Shown here one piece after another: positions 40,579 to 49,247 of a stretch of 64,000 nt of DNA (position 1 is the first letter of the stretch; each line of letters begins with the position of its first letter). Origin of the DNA: UBA6244 sp965140775 (lineage in GTDB: Bacteria; Bacteroidota; Bacteroidia; Bacteroidales; F082); assembly GCA_965140775.1 (NCBI GenBank), contig OZ223471.1, positions 4,154,001-4,218,000 on the forward strand, given 5' to 3'. Position numbers and translations under genes: made by a program. Below the pieces are notes generated by a model. It did no database searches and had not been told where the DNA came from. It was given only the letters and a program-made list of their open reading frames with translations.

Positions 40579-42303
40579 CTACTGATTAATTATCGCCAAC
40601 CAATTGTTAATATCTTCCAATTGTACGGCCGGGATATTCAGTTTGTTCTTTTTTCGGTAACCATTCAAGGTTTGTAGTATGGCTGTGGGTTTGGCTTCCT
40701 TAAGTGCGGCCGGCGAAGAAAATCCGGCTTGAGCAAGGTGGGCAGCCCACACCGGATCGATGCCCAGTTTGGCAAAATCCTCACCCGTAAAGGATTTCTT
40801 TACGATTTCCGGACGCATCTGAGGGAAGAAAAGCACTTCCTGTATGGAGGGTTGGTTGGTCATTATCATGACCAATCGGTCGATGCCAATGCCCATTCCT
40901 GAGGTGGGGGGCATGCCATATTCCATGGCTCTCAAGAAATCCTGATCGATAAACATGGCTTCATCATCACCTTTTTCGGCCAATGCCATTTGTTCTTCAA
41001 AACGCATGCGTTGGTCGATGGGGTCGTTCAATTCGGTATAAGCGTTGGCTAATTCCTTGCCGTTCACCATCAGCTCAAAGCGCTCGGTAAGTTCAGGATT
41101 TTCGCGATGACGCTTGCATAAGGGCGACATCTCCACGGGATAATCGGTGATAAAGGTGGGTTGGATAAATTGTCCTTCACATTTTTCACCAAAAATCTCA
41201 TCAATCAATTTGCCTTTGCCCATGGATGGGTCGGTTTCAACACCCAATTTTTTGGCAGTTTCTCTCAGCTCTTGTTCATCCATTTGACTCACGTCGATGC
41301 CCGTATATTCTTTGATGGCATCCAAAATGGACAAGCGACGGAAGGGTGCTTTGAAGTCGATGAGGTTTTTACCCACCTGCACTTTGGTGGTTCCATGGAG
41401 GTCGAGGGCAATTTTTTCAATCATCTGCTCGGTCATTTCCATCATCCAGAAATAATCCTTGTAGGCCACATAGATTTCCATTTGGGTAAACTCAGGATTA
41501 TGGAAACGGTCCATACCTTCATTACGGAAATCTTTGGCAAACTCATATACCCCCTCAAATCCACCAATGATTAATCGCTTCAGATACAATTCGTTGGCGA
41601 TACGTAAATACAGTGGAATATTAAGTGCATTGTGGTGGGTAATAAACGGACGTGCTGCGGCTCCACCGGGAATGGCCTGCAAAATGGGGGTTTCAACCTC
41701 AAGATATCCTTTGTTGTTGAGAAAATCGCGCATGGTGCGTATCACCTGTGCCCGTTTTACGAAAGTGTCTTTCACTTTTTCGTTCACTATCAGGTCCACA
41801 TACCTTTGACGGTAACGTTGGTCCGGATCGGTAAAGGCATCGTAAATCACCCCATCTTTTTCCTTAACGATGGGCAGCGGACGGAGGGATTTTGACAGCA
41901 CCTTGAACGACTTCACATGCACGGTGGTTTCACCCATCTGGGTAGTAAAAACATAGCCCGAAACACTGATGAAATCACCAATATCCAACAACCGTTTGAA
42001 CACCGTGTTGTACATGGTTTTATCGTCGTCCGGACAAATATCGTCGCGTTTTACATACAATTGAATACGACCGGTGGCATCCATCAGCTCCACAAAAGAA
42101 GCTGCACCCATGATGCGGCGGCTCATGATACGTCCGGCCATCACCACCTCCTGGTAGCGGGTATGGTCTTTTGGATAGTTTTCCAAAATTTCCTCGGCAT
42201 AGGCATTTACATGCACCTCTTCGGGTGGATAGGCATTAATATTCAACTTGGTTAGTTCGGTCAGGGCATCGCGTCTGATCTGTTCCTGTTCGCTAAATGG
42301 CAT
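40579..42303 (-). CDS. lysS: Lysyl-tRNA synthetase (class II)
   Basis: 574 residues. An OB-fold anticodon-binding domain (VVMAGRIMSRRIMGAASFVELMD) precedes the class II core: motif 2 FRNEGMDRFHNPEFTQME, and motif 3 GMGIGIDRLVMIMTNQPS. The ~70 residues after motif 3 (FAKLGIDPVWAAHLAQAGFSS...NIPAVQLEDINNWL) are a C-terminal extension found in Bacteroidota LysRS and absent from the E. coli enzyme. It charges tRNA-Lys. The promoter -7 box lies 17 bp before the start codon, giving a leader of about ten bases. Confidence 0.96.
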   Translation of the reverse strand: MPFSEQEQIRRDALTELTKLNINAYPPEEVHVNAYAEEILENYPKDHTRYQEVVMAGRIMSRRIMGAASFVELMDATGRIQLYVKRDDICPDDDKTMYNTVFKRLLDIGDFISVSGYVFTTQMGETTVHVKSFKVLSKSLRPLPIVKEKDGVIYDAFTDPDQRYRQRYVDLIVNEKVKDTFVKRAQVIRTMRDFLNNKGYLEVETPILQAIPGGAAARPFITHHNALNIPLYLRIANELYLKRLIIGGFEGVYEFAKDFRNEGMDRFHNPEFTQMEIYVAYKDYFWMMEMTEQMIEKIALDLHGTTKVQVGKNLIDFKAPFRRLSILDAIKEYTGIDVSQMDEQELRETAKKLGVETDPSMGKGKLIDEIFGEKCEGQFIQPTFITDYPVEMSPLCKRHRENPELTERFELMVNGKELANAYTELNDPIDQRMRFEEQMALAEKGDDEAMFIDQDFLRAMEYGMPPTSGMGIGIDRLVMIMTNQPSIQEVLFFPQMRPEIVKKSFTGEDFAKLGIDPVWAAHLAQAGFSSPAALKEAKPTAILQTLNGYRKKNKLNIPAVQLEDINNWLAIINQ

Positions 42304-42319
42304 GGTGGTAAAATTTTGG

Positions 42320-42327
42320 CAAAGATA
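42320..42327 (-). promoter_or_regulatory. Predicted -7 element of lysS
   Basis: TATCTTTG on the minus strand, 17 bp before ATG 42303. Its first T is the last T of the upstream gene's terminator tract. Confidence 0.6.
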
Positions 42328-42368
42328 AAAAAAAGCTGTCTGCTCTTATGGAAAAGAACAGACAGCTT
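42328..42368 (-). terminator. Terminator of the 42393-44405 gene
   Basis: On the minus strand: AAGCTGTCTG (42368-42359), 16-nt loop, CAGACAGCTT (42342-42333), then a run of T continuing into the lysS -7 box. Confidence 0.8.
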
Positions 42369-42392
42369 ATGGGGTAGTTTCTTGCAGAAATA

Positions 42393-44405
42393 CTACAAGA
42401 TGGTTACTTTTTTGCGAACTACTTGTCCATTATTCAAGCGGATGTCGATTACATACACGCCACGGTTCAAATTACTGATATCAAGTGAGTTTCCGGAGAA
42501 ATTTCTTTTCTGAATCATCAATTGACCTGAAGTGGAATAAACGGCCAGGTCGGCATTTTGCAATCCGATAACGTACAAAATGTCGTGAGCGGGATTGGGA
42601 TATACGGAGATGAGTTCCTGACGAGGTTCTTCTGTTCCCACATAATCGATGCTATAGTTCACCACATATTGCTTGTGGTTGAAGCGGTTTTCGGCATACA
42701 CATCAATCATGGCGGTTCCGGGAATGGCAAAAGCCATGCTGGTAAGAACAGTGGAAGCACTTACCATGGGAGTACCTACCAATACGGGTTCTTCGATGGT
42801 ACCTTCGGGAAGTTGCACTTCGTATTCATACACATCGGGGTCGAAACCTTCCAATGGTACACCATCCAGGGTGAGGTTGCTCAATCGCGCATCGGCACTG
42901 TAGGTAACATCTTGTTCTCCATAAGCAGTTTGGTAAACCTGCTTGGTAGAAGGATCCTGAACAATTACACTCACCAACAGGTCGTCGTATTCTTCCACAT
43001 TGGTATTGGCCATGTCGTAGGTATAAGTGAACTGACTGGGCACGCCATTGGTGAACGATACAGTGGCTCCATTGGCATCAGGCATCATCTTCATCATCAC
43101 GTGTTCAAATTGTGTTTCACCATTGGTGGTAGCATTTTGGGTGGTCAACTTTTCCATAACAACATTATACACCCTTAAATTGGATGCACTTGCAAAAGGC
43201 AAAATGTTGGTGGTAATGGAGATGACCGAACCATTCATGGTAAATGAGGAGGCGATGGCAAGGGTAGATGTTTGTTGCAGGGCATTGTTGAGTGCAGTGG
43301 TGGCTGCCGAAGTGCTGGTGGAAATTTTGGCACCATTGCAGTACAATTCGGGGACGGCATTAACTCCGTAATATCCACGACGAACACCACCTTCTGCAGT
43401 ATAGTAGGGGTCGCCGGAACCGGGCCAGTTCATTTGATATTTTACCAGCGTTATTTCATCTTCGTGGGTATTACACCATGGCACAAATGAAGAGTTGAAG
43501 CTGGCACAGGGGCTACATGTGGAGCTGGTAAATTCTTCGAAAAGTGGTTTGGAGTTGAGTACTACCGATTGATATTCGATGCTCTTGGTTAACGTGTCGT
43601 TGGAAGTATCCAGGTCGGTGGTTCCGTTTACACTGTTGATCCACATGGTCAAATCGTGTTGACCTATCGGCGAAACCCACATGCCGTCGAAATCAAGTTC
43701 GGCACTCTCCAGGAGTCCCAGGTTGAGATCGGTGAAGGTAGAATCGCGTTCGATGCCTGAATAGGAAACCCAGGTTACATTGACTTCGTTAATCACGGTA
43801 TTACCCAGATTCAACACAGAACCAACAACCGGCACAGGACCCGTGATAACACCGGGGGTGAGGATATTGGCCATTTTGCAGTCGAATTGTGAAGGGGTAA
43901 ACATGATTACATCGTCGATATACCAGCTGTTTACAGAAGCCATATTTCCGGTTAGGTAAAAGCTGAAGCGGAAAGTGGAGCTGGTAATTTGGTCGCCAGT
44001 GAGAATGAGGGTAACTTCTTCGGCCGGAATGTCTTGTCCGGGAGTTTGTTCCCATACAGAAACCCACGAACTACCTGAGGCAATGGCCAAACCAATGCTT
44101 ACGCCCGATCCGGCACGTTTGTAGCTGTGTTTAAACATCAAAATAGCGGTATCAACGCTGGACATGTTGGTATAAGGCGACATCAATCGTGACGTTCCAT
44201 TGTAGTTGAAACCTTCAAATTTACATTCAGGTGACGATCCTCCTGCCATGGCTGTGGCACTGGAAGTCCATCCTTGATTAAGTGGTAGTGCTGTCCATCC
44301 GGGAGGAGGCATGGTGCCTGAGCTGAAATCTTCGCTTAGCAGGGTTTGGGCGTTGAGAAAACCGGTAAGCAATAGTCCCACCAGCAAGAAGTACAATTTT
44401 TTCAT
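42393..44405 (-). CDS. T9SS cargo protein with adhesion-type and Omp28-like domains
   Basis: 670 residues with signal peptide (MKKLYFLLVGLLLTGFLNAQ). Residues ~20-175 match a choice-of-anchor / MAM-like jelly roll (LLSEDFSSGTMPPPGW, MFKHSYKRAG, SWYIDDVIMF). After a beta linker, residues ~285-500 resemble the Omp28 family, a thioredoxin-like fold with FEEFTSSTCSPCASFN (CxxC), INW-type LVKYQMNWPGSGDPYY and RRGYYGVNAVPELYCNG. The end is a T9SS type A signal (VYPNPAHDILYV, VYSTSGQLM, NRGVYVIDI, VRKKVTIL). The CxxC suggests a surface disulfide or peptide-binding function, not proven. Confidence 0.82.
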   Translation of the reverse strand: MKKLYFLLVGLLLTGFLNAQTLLSEDFSSGTMPPPGWTALPLNQGWTSSATAMAGGSSPECKFEGFNYNGTSRLMSPYTNMSSVDTAILMFKHSYKRAGSGVSIGLAIASGSSWVSVWEQTPGQDIPAEEVTLILTGDQITSSTFRFSFYLTGNMASVNSWYIDDVIMFTPSQFDCKMANILTPGVITGPVPVVGSVLNLGNTVINEVNVTWVSYSGIERDSTFTDLNLGLLESAELDFDGMWVSPIGQHDLTMWINSVNGTTDLDTSNDTLTKSIEYQSVVLNSKPLFEEFTSSTCSPCASFNSSFVPWCNTHEDEITLVKYQMNWPGSGDPYYTAEGGVRRGYYGVNAVPELYCNGAKISTSTSAATTALNNALQQTSTLAIASSFTMNGSVISITTNILPFASASNLRVYNVVMEKLTTQNATTNGETQFEHVMMKMMPDANGATVSFTNGVPSQFTYTYDMANTNVEEYDDLLVSVIVQDPSTKQVYQTAYGEQDVTYSADARLSNLTLDGVPLEGFDPDVYEYEVQLPEGTIEEPVLVGTPMVSASTVLTSMAFAIPGTAMIDVYAENRFNHKQYVVNYSIDYVGTEEPRQELISVYPNPAHDILYVIGLQNADLAVYSTSGQLMIQKRNFSGNSLDISNLNRGVYVIDIRLNNGQVVRKKVTIL

Positions 44406-44489
44406 AGTTTTTTAGTTGTTAATGATTGAAACACATGTAAAATTAACCATTTATCATACAACAGGTATGAATTTTAATAATAACGTGAT

Positions 44490-47400
44490 TTATTTAATAA
44501 AAACCTGTTGCGTTATCTTCAATTCCTCATTGCTGAGCAACAGAACATAACTTCCCGGCTTTAAATTTTCCAGATTGAAGGATATATTCCGGGCCTCTGA
44601 CAACGGGTTTGCCTGATAACAACCATCATAGACAACCTGACCTTGCATATCGTATATGGAAATTGTGAATTTTTTTGGTTGATTGCCGGTTATGGTAACA
44701 TTGAACTGTCCGTTGGACGGATTGGGATACACCGAAACCTGTGGCATGTCGTGTTCATCAATTCCCGTACAATTCACAAAATCGAGCACGCGCTCGTCGG
44801 AAGAGGTACACATCCCGTTGCTGGTTACCATCACTTCGATGGTACGCTGTCCGTATCCCGAAAAAACGGTATTGCTATCCACCACAATGGTTTGGGTAGT
44901 ATCGCCCGTTGACCAAAGATAGGTGCATCCCGGATTTCCTGCGTTCAGGGTGGTGAATGAGTTGCCACACAAACTGGTGTCGGCACCCAGATCAACCTGT
45001 GGATAGTCGAGTACGTGAATAAAAATTGAATCGGTGGCCGCAATAGAATCGTTTTGCGCATGCACGAAGTACCAGGTGTCGATTTCAGGCCAGGCAGAAG
45101 CGGAAGCTTCGTCTGACGAAAAACCTTCGGGTTGCGATGTCCATGTGTAATTCAGGCCATCGGTGAGGCCATATACTGCCGAAGTCAGCACAACTTCGCT
45201 GCCTGCACAATAGGTGGTTAAACTGTCGAGGGTACCTACCACCACCAACAAACTTGAAACATCCATTTGAATGGGTACGGTAACATTGGGAAGCAAGGGG
45301 TCGTTGGAAAAGAAACGGGCTTCGGCAAAATAGCTTCCCGCCTCCAAATCGGTAGCATCGAAGGCTACATTGATGGTGGTGGTGTCGCCGGCAGCAATAT
45401 GACCTTCCAACGGATTGATATCCAGCCATCCTTTTACAACGATGGTGTAATCTTCCACTTCACCCCAGGAAGTAGTTCCGCAAGGCTCGGGAGTAGCATA
45501 ATAGTTGATTCTTACCCTCATTCTGGTAGGGCCGCTCAGGGCACCAACGGGAGGAATTACAACCCCGGTGTAAGGGCCAACACCCGGGCTTCCTTCAAAG
45601 GGAACCTCTTCGTCGGATGCAAATTCACCATCCTGATTCCAGTCCACCCAAGCCAGACATTCATCTACATCCCAGTTGGGATCACCATTGGTTACAATAA
45701 TCGGATAACTTTCGCCCACCAGCATCAGGGTGGAGATGTCGGTGTGGTCACCATAATATTCTTGTACAGTAGCGTAGTCGATATCGCCCACTCGCACCCG
45801 GGCAATATACTCATCACCTCCACCACCGGTAGCTTCGCAATAGGTTGGTCTGGTTCCGGAGTTTCTCAGCACCATAGGCGATAAAATATAATTGAGTTCC
45901 AATTGCCCTGTGTTGATTACCTGAAGGGTTTTAACCGACTGCGAATCTACCACCAGGTGCTCGTACAAGCTCATGGGCATAACTTCAATGTGGGCATCGC
46001 CCCATTGTTTGGAAATTCGTGCGGCACCCGATTCGCGGTCTTCGGTATAAGCCGCCGTAATTTTGTAGGTATAGTAACCGTAATCGGGCAGCATGTCGGT
46101 GTAGGTGGTGTCGGTGGTCGTGGTTAGCAACACTTCATCTCTGTACACGTTAAAATTGGTAAACCCTTCAGCCTCATCATATTGCCAGGTGAGGGAACAG
46201 CTTCCGGTTTCAAAAGTGAGTTCGGCGGTGAGGTTATAGGGTTTGTTCAGCGGGTTAAGCTGATACGGCGAGCAATAGGTCATGGTTACACCATCGCGGT
46301 TGTCGGTCCACACCGGATATACCCAACCGTCCTGAGAAGTAATTCCCAGATAATCACCAAAATAACTACTTGCCAGGCCGGGGATTGGGGATGGGGTAAA
46401 GGATATATCGCTCACTTTAAAATCCTCCCAGGTAAGACCACCATCGTCGGAGTTGGCACAATAAACTTCCACGTCGCTTCCACCCACATTTCTATCGTCG
46501 TAGAATACCACGCTGAGTGTTCCGTTGGAAGGGTCGCTGGCAATCCACGGGAAATAGCTTTTGCTACCTAGTCCGCTTTCGTTTTGGTTTACTTTAATGG
46601 GTTGTGACCAGGTATCGCCGGTATCTGAGGAATAAATAAGATATACATCAATGTCGTTGCCCACGTTGATGCCCGGAACACCGATGTTGGCCCAAACCAC
46701 GTAAAGGTTTCCACTTTCGCTTCCACCGCTGATATCTGCGGCTGCCGATGGGAATGAGTTTACACGCATATTTTTTCCTGTACCGGAGTTGCGCACCCCA
46801 CGAATATTGCTGATAATTCTCACTGCCGGCGACCATGTTTGACCACCGTCGAGGGATTTGGACATGCCGATGGCACTTTCGTCAGAAGGCCAGCTATCAT
46901 AAATAGTCCAGATGGCATACACTTCACCATTGGGTCCAACACTCAGATTTACTCCCTGGTTATGACTTCCTGCATTTACGGCTTCACTGACGGCTGTTTT
47001 TGTTGACCAGGAAAGGCCATCGTCGGAAGATACAGAAACGGCTATTTCGTTGTCGTAGGAACCTCCAAATTCGGTCCAGGCCACATACAGATTACCTTCG
47101 TATGGACTCAACGGACTGTTGTCGATCCACATATGGTTTTTGTCGGCCAGATCTCCCGGGTTGGGTGCCACGGTAACAGAGGACCACGTAACTCCCTGAT
47201 CGTCGCTATACGACAAACCCATGCCTCCGGGATTGTCGATATAGTTTACGTACCATCTGCCGTTGAGGCCAATGGCGGTAGTGGGGTCACCGCTGTTTTC
47301 GCCTCCGGCTCCTTCCACTTCGCCTTCCCAGGTTTCACCACTGTTCAACGAAAAAAGACCATCGGCTCCGTATAGACCACCCACCGGATTTTCGGTGGAG

Positions 47401-47750
47401 TTGTTGCTGTTGAGCACGTTTTCGGAGTTGTTGGGGTCGGCAAAAACCGAGTTCTCACTTTGTGTTGAATTGATGGTGGTAACAGGCACGTCGGGAGAAT
47501 CGTCGGTTAATACGCTTTTGGCCAATATTTTTGAACCCGTGTATTTGGAAGGAGCCACCCTGACTTCCGGATTAAAGGGCACCAACCCTTGTTTGGCTTT
47601 CTCCACCCAGTAATGCATATTGTCCACACGGGTGTTGATCAATTGGCTCCGTTCCTCCTTTGACAGGTGGCTGTTGCTAATTCCCCAACGAACGGCAAAA
47701 GCCACGATGAGGGTGCTTAAAATAACAATGGAAAGGGTAAATTTTTTCAT
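44490..47750 (-). CDS. T9SS cargo: sialidase-fold propeller with GEVED domain (paralogue 1)
   Basis: 1086 residues. The N-terminal hydrophobic anchor is MKKFTLSIVILSTLIVAFAVRWGISN. Residues ~110-500 carry Asp-boxes (YSDDQGVTW, VSSDDGLSW, KSLDGGQTW, YSSDTGDTW, NSDDGGLTW) of a sialidase-like propeller. A fibronectin-like module follows (~515-590), then a GEVED domain (WVDWNQDGEF ... CGTTSWGEVEDYTI), Ig-like segments and a T9SS type A signal (VYPNPSNGQFNV, KPGSYVLLL). It is a clear paralogue of the 49248-52706 product, with the same N-terminal region (INTRVDN / VNTRIDN; DDSPDVPVT). The photolyase gene lies between them. Confidence 0.87.
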   Translation of the reverse strand: MKKFTLSIVILSTLIVAFAVRWGISNSHLSKEERSQLINTRVDNMHYWVEKAKQGLVPFNPEVRVAPSKYTGSKILAKSVLTDDSPDVPVTTINSTQSENSVFADPNNSENVLNSNNSTENPVGGLYGADGLFSLNSGETWEGEVEGAGGENSGDPTTAIGLNGRWYVNYIDNPGGMGLSYSDDQGVTWSSVTVAPNPGDLADKNHMWIDNSPLSPYEGNLYVAWTEFGGSYDNEIAVSVSSDDGLSWSTKTAVSEAVNAGSHNQGVNLSVGPNGEVYAIWTIYDSWPSDESAIGMSKSLDGGQTWSPAVRIISNIRGVRNSGTGKNMRVNSFPSAAADISGGSESGNLYVVWANIGVPGINVGNDIDVYLIYSSDTGDTWSQPIKVNQNESGLGSKSYFPWIASDPSNGTLSVVFYDDRNVGGSDVEVYCANSDDGGLTWEDFKVSDISFTPSPIPGLASSYFGDYLGITSQDGWVYPVWTDNRDGVTMTYCSPYQLNPLNKPYNLTAELTFETGSCSLTWQYDEAEGFTNFNVYRDEVLLTTTTDTTYTDMLPDYGYYTYKITAAYTEDRESGAARISKQWGDAHIEVMPMSLYEHLVVDSQSVKTLQVINTGQLELNYILSPMVLRNSGTRPTYCEATGGGGDEYIARVRVGDIDYATVQEYYGDHTDISTLMLVGESYPIIVTNGDPNWDVDECLAWVDWNQDGEFASDEEVPFEGSPGVGPYTGVVIPPVGALSGPTRMRVRINYYATPEPCGTTSWGEVEDYTIVVKGWLDINPLEGHIAAGDTTTINVAFDATDLEAGSYFAEARFFSNDPLLPNVTVPIQMDVSSLLVVVGTLDSLTTYCAGSEVVLTSAVYGLTDGLNYTWTSQPEGFSSDEASASAWPEIDTWYFVHAQNDSIAATDSIFIHVLDYPQVDLGADTSLCGNSFTTLNAGNPGCTYLWSTGDTTQTIVVDSNTVFSGYGQRTIEVMVTSNGMCTSSDERVLDFVNCTGIDEHDMPQVSVYPNPSNGQFNVTITGNQPKKFTISIYDMQGQVVYDGCYQANPLSEARNISFNLENLKPGSYVLLLSNEELKITQQVFIK

Positions 47751-47834
47751 ACGTTGGTTTTAAAGTGAAATGGAAGATTGATTTGATGACATGCTACTTT
47801 GTAAAATGGTTGCAAATATTTTATAATCATATGT

Positions 47835-49130
47835 TTAGATAACCGTGCTCAATGCTTCTTTATAGGTGTCGATGGCCCTCAGCCGCGCCGAGGCGTGTTC
47901 CACCATGGGTTGGGGATATTGGGAGGTGCCCCATTCCGGAATCCATTTCCTCACGTAAATATTGAGGGGATCAAATTTTTTGGCTTGAATCTCAGGGTTG
48001 AAGACCCTGAAATAAGGTGCCGCATCACAACCGGTGCCTGCAGCCCACTGCCAGTTTCCGTTGTTGGACGAAAGTTCATAATCAAAGAGTTTTTGGGCAA
48101 AATATGCCTCACCCCACCGCCAATCGATGAGCAAATGTTTACACAAAAATCCGGCCACCACCATACGTACACGGTTGTGCATATATCCGGTCTGGTTTAG
48201 CTCTCTCATGCCCGCATCTACCATCGGGAAGCCCGTTTTGCCTTCGCACCAGCGTTTGAACTCTTCGGGATTGTTGCGCCACCGGATGCCATCGTATGCC
48301 TCCTTGAAATTTCCATCCACCACCTTGGGAAAATGAAAGAGGATTTGCATAAAAAACTCCCGCCAGATAAGCTCTGATAAGAAAACCTGATTTTCACGAT
48401 GAGCTTTTGCAACCAGTTTTCTAATGCTGATGGTTCCGAAACGAAGGGCTGTTCCCACGTTGGTGGTAGCTTCTTCTGCCGGAAAATCGCGGAGCTTATC
48501 ATATGCCGGAATGGCCTGAAGATTTATTTCGGGAGGAGCAAGTGGGTTTTGTGTAAAGCCCAAATCTGCTATTGTTGGGAATTCCAATTGGATAGGTACA
48601 AACTTTCCGGTGATTTCACTCGTTCCACTTGAAACTATGTCCTGTTTTTGGGCAAAAGCCTCCAACCATTTATTTTTGAAGGGTGTAAAAACGGTGTACG
48701 GGTTGCCATCGGCTTTGAGCACTTCGTGGGGTTCAAAAATTACCTGATCTTTGCAGGAATCCACATTAACACCTTTTGATTCAAGCAGTTGTTTCACGGA
48801 TTCGTCGCGATTGATTGCATAAGGTTCGTAATCGCGATTAAAGAATACGGTGTCAATATCATAGGTTTCAAGCAATTCCTTCCAAACATCTGCCGGGTTG
48901 CCTTTTTTTATCAGGAATCCACTTTGTTGTGACTTTAGTTGTTGATCAATGGATTGCAAGGTATTATAAATAAAATTCACCCGGGCGTCGTCCGGTGGCA
49001 ATTCATCGAGGATGGCTGTATCGAAAATAAAGAGTGGCAACACCTCCCGGGGCTTTGACAAAGCCAGTATCAGGGCTGTATTATCTTCCAGTCGCAGGTC
49101 GCGACGAAACCACATGACATTTATTTTCAT
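47835..49130 (-). CDS. phrB: Deoxyribodipyrimidine photolyase (class I)
   Basis: 431 residues from ATG 49130 (MKINVMWFRRDLRLEDN). The upstream frame to 49157 overlaps the -7 box. The N-terminal Rossmann domain binds the antenna cofactor. The FAD domain has ELIWREFFMQILFHFP, KTGFPMVDAGMRELNQTGYMHNRVRM, LIDWRWGEAYFA and NNGNWQWAAGTGCDAAPYFRVFNP. It repairs UV-induced cyclobutane pyrimidine dimers using blue light. It sits between two T9SS paralogues with its own promoter, and its length matches the family. Confidence 0.95.
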   Translation of the reverse strand: MKINVMWFRRDLRLEDNTALILALSKPREVLPLFIFDTAILDELPPDDARVNFIYNTLQSIDQQLKSQQSGFLIKKGNPADVWKELLETYDIDTVFFNRDYEPYAINRDESVKQLLESKGVNVDSCKDQVIFEPHEVLKADGNPYTVFTPFKNKWLEAFAQKQDIVSSGTSEITGKFVPIQLEFPTIADLGFTQNPLAPPEINLQAIPAYDKLRDFPAEEATTNVGTALRFGTISIRKLVAKAHRENQVFLSELIWREFFMQILFHFPKVVDGNFKEAYDGIRWRNNPEEFKRWCEGKTGFPMVDAGMRELNQTGYMHNRVRMVVAGFLCKHLLIDWRWGEAYFAQKLFDYELSSNNGNWQWAAGTGCDAAPYFRVFNPEIQAKKFDPLNIYVRKWIPEWGTSQYPQPMVEHASARLRAIDTYKEALSTVI

Positions 49131-49144
49131 CAGAAAATTTTTGC

Positions 49145-49152
49145 CAAAGATA
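49145..49152 (-). promoter_or_regulatory. Predicted -7 element of phrB
   Basis: TATCTTTG on the minus strand, 15 bp before ATG 49130, about 35 bp after the upstream gene's terminator tract. Confidence 0.6.
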
Positions 49153-49186
49153 ACCAAAGAGACTTATGATGGAAATTTGCAGGCAT

Positions 49187-49227
49187 CAAAAAAAAAGGAG
49201 ACAAAGTCGTAATGACCCTGTCTCCTT
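49187..49227 (-). terminator. Terminator of the 49248-52706 gene
   Basis: On the minus strand: AAGGAGACA (49227-49219), 15-nt loop, TGTCTCCTT (49203-49195), then a run of eight or more T. Confidence 0.8.
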
Positions 49228-49247
49228 CTCATTATAGTTTGTTTAGA

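Noticed and set aside
44490..47750. True sialidase
   Set aside because: Asp-boxes only show the propeller fold; the N-terminal FRIP arginine motif and catalytic Tyr/Glu set were not found.
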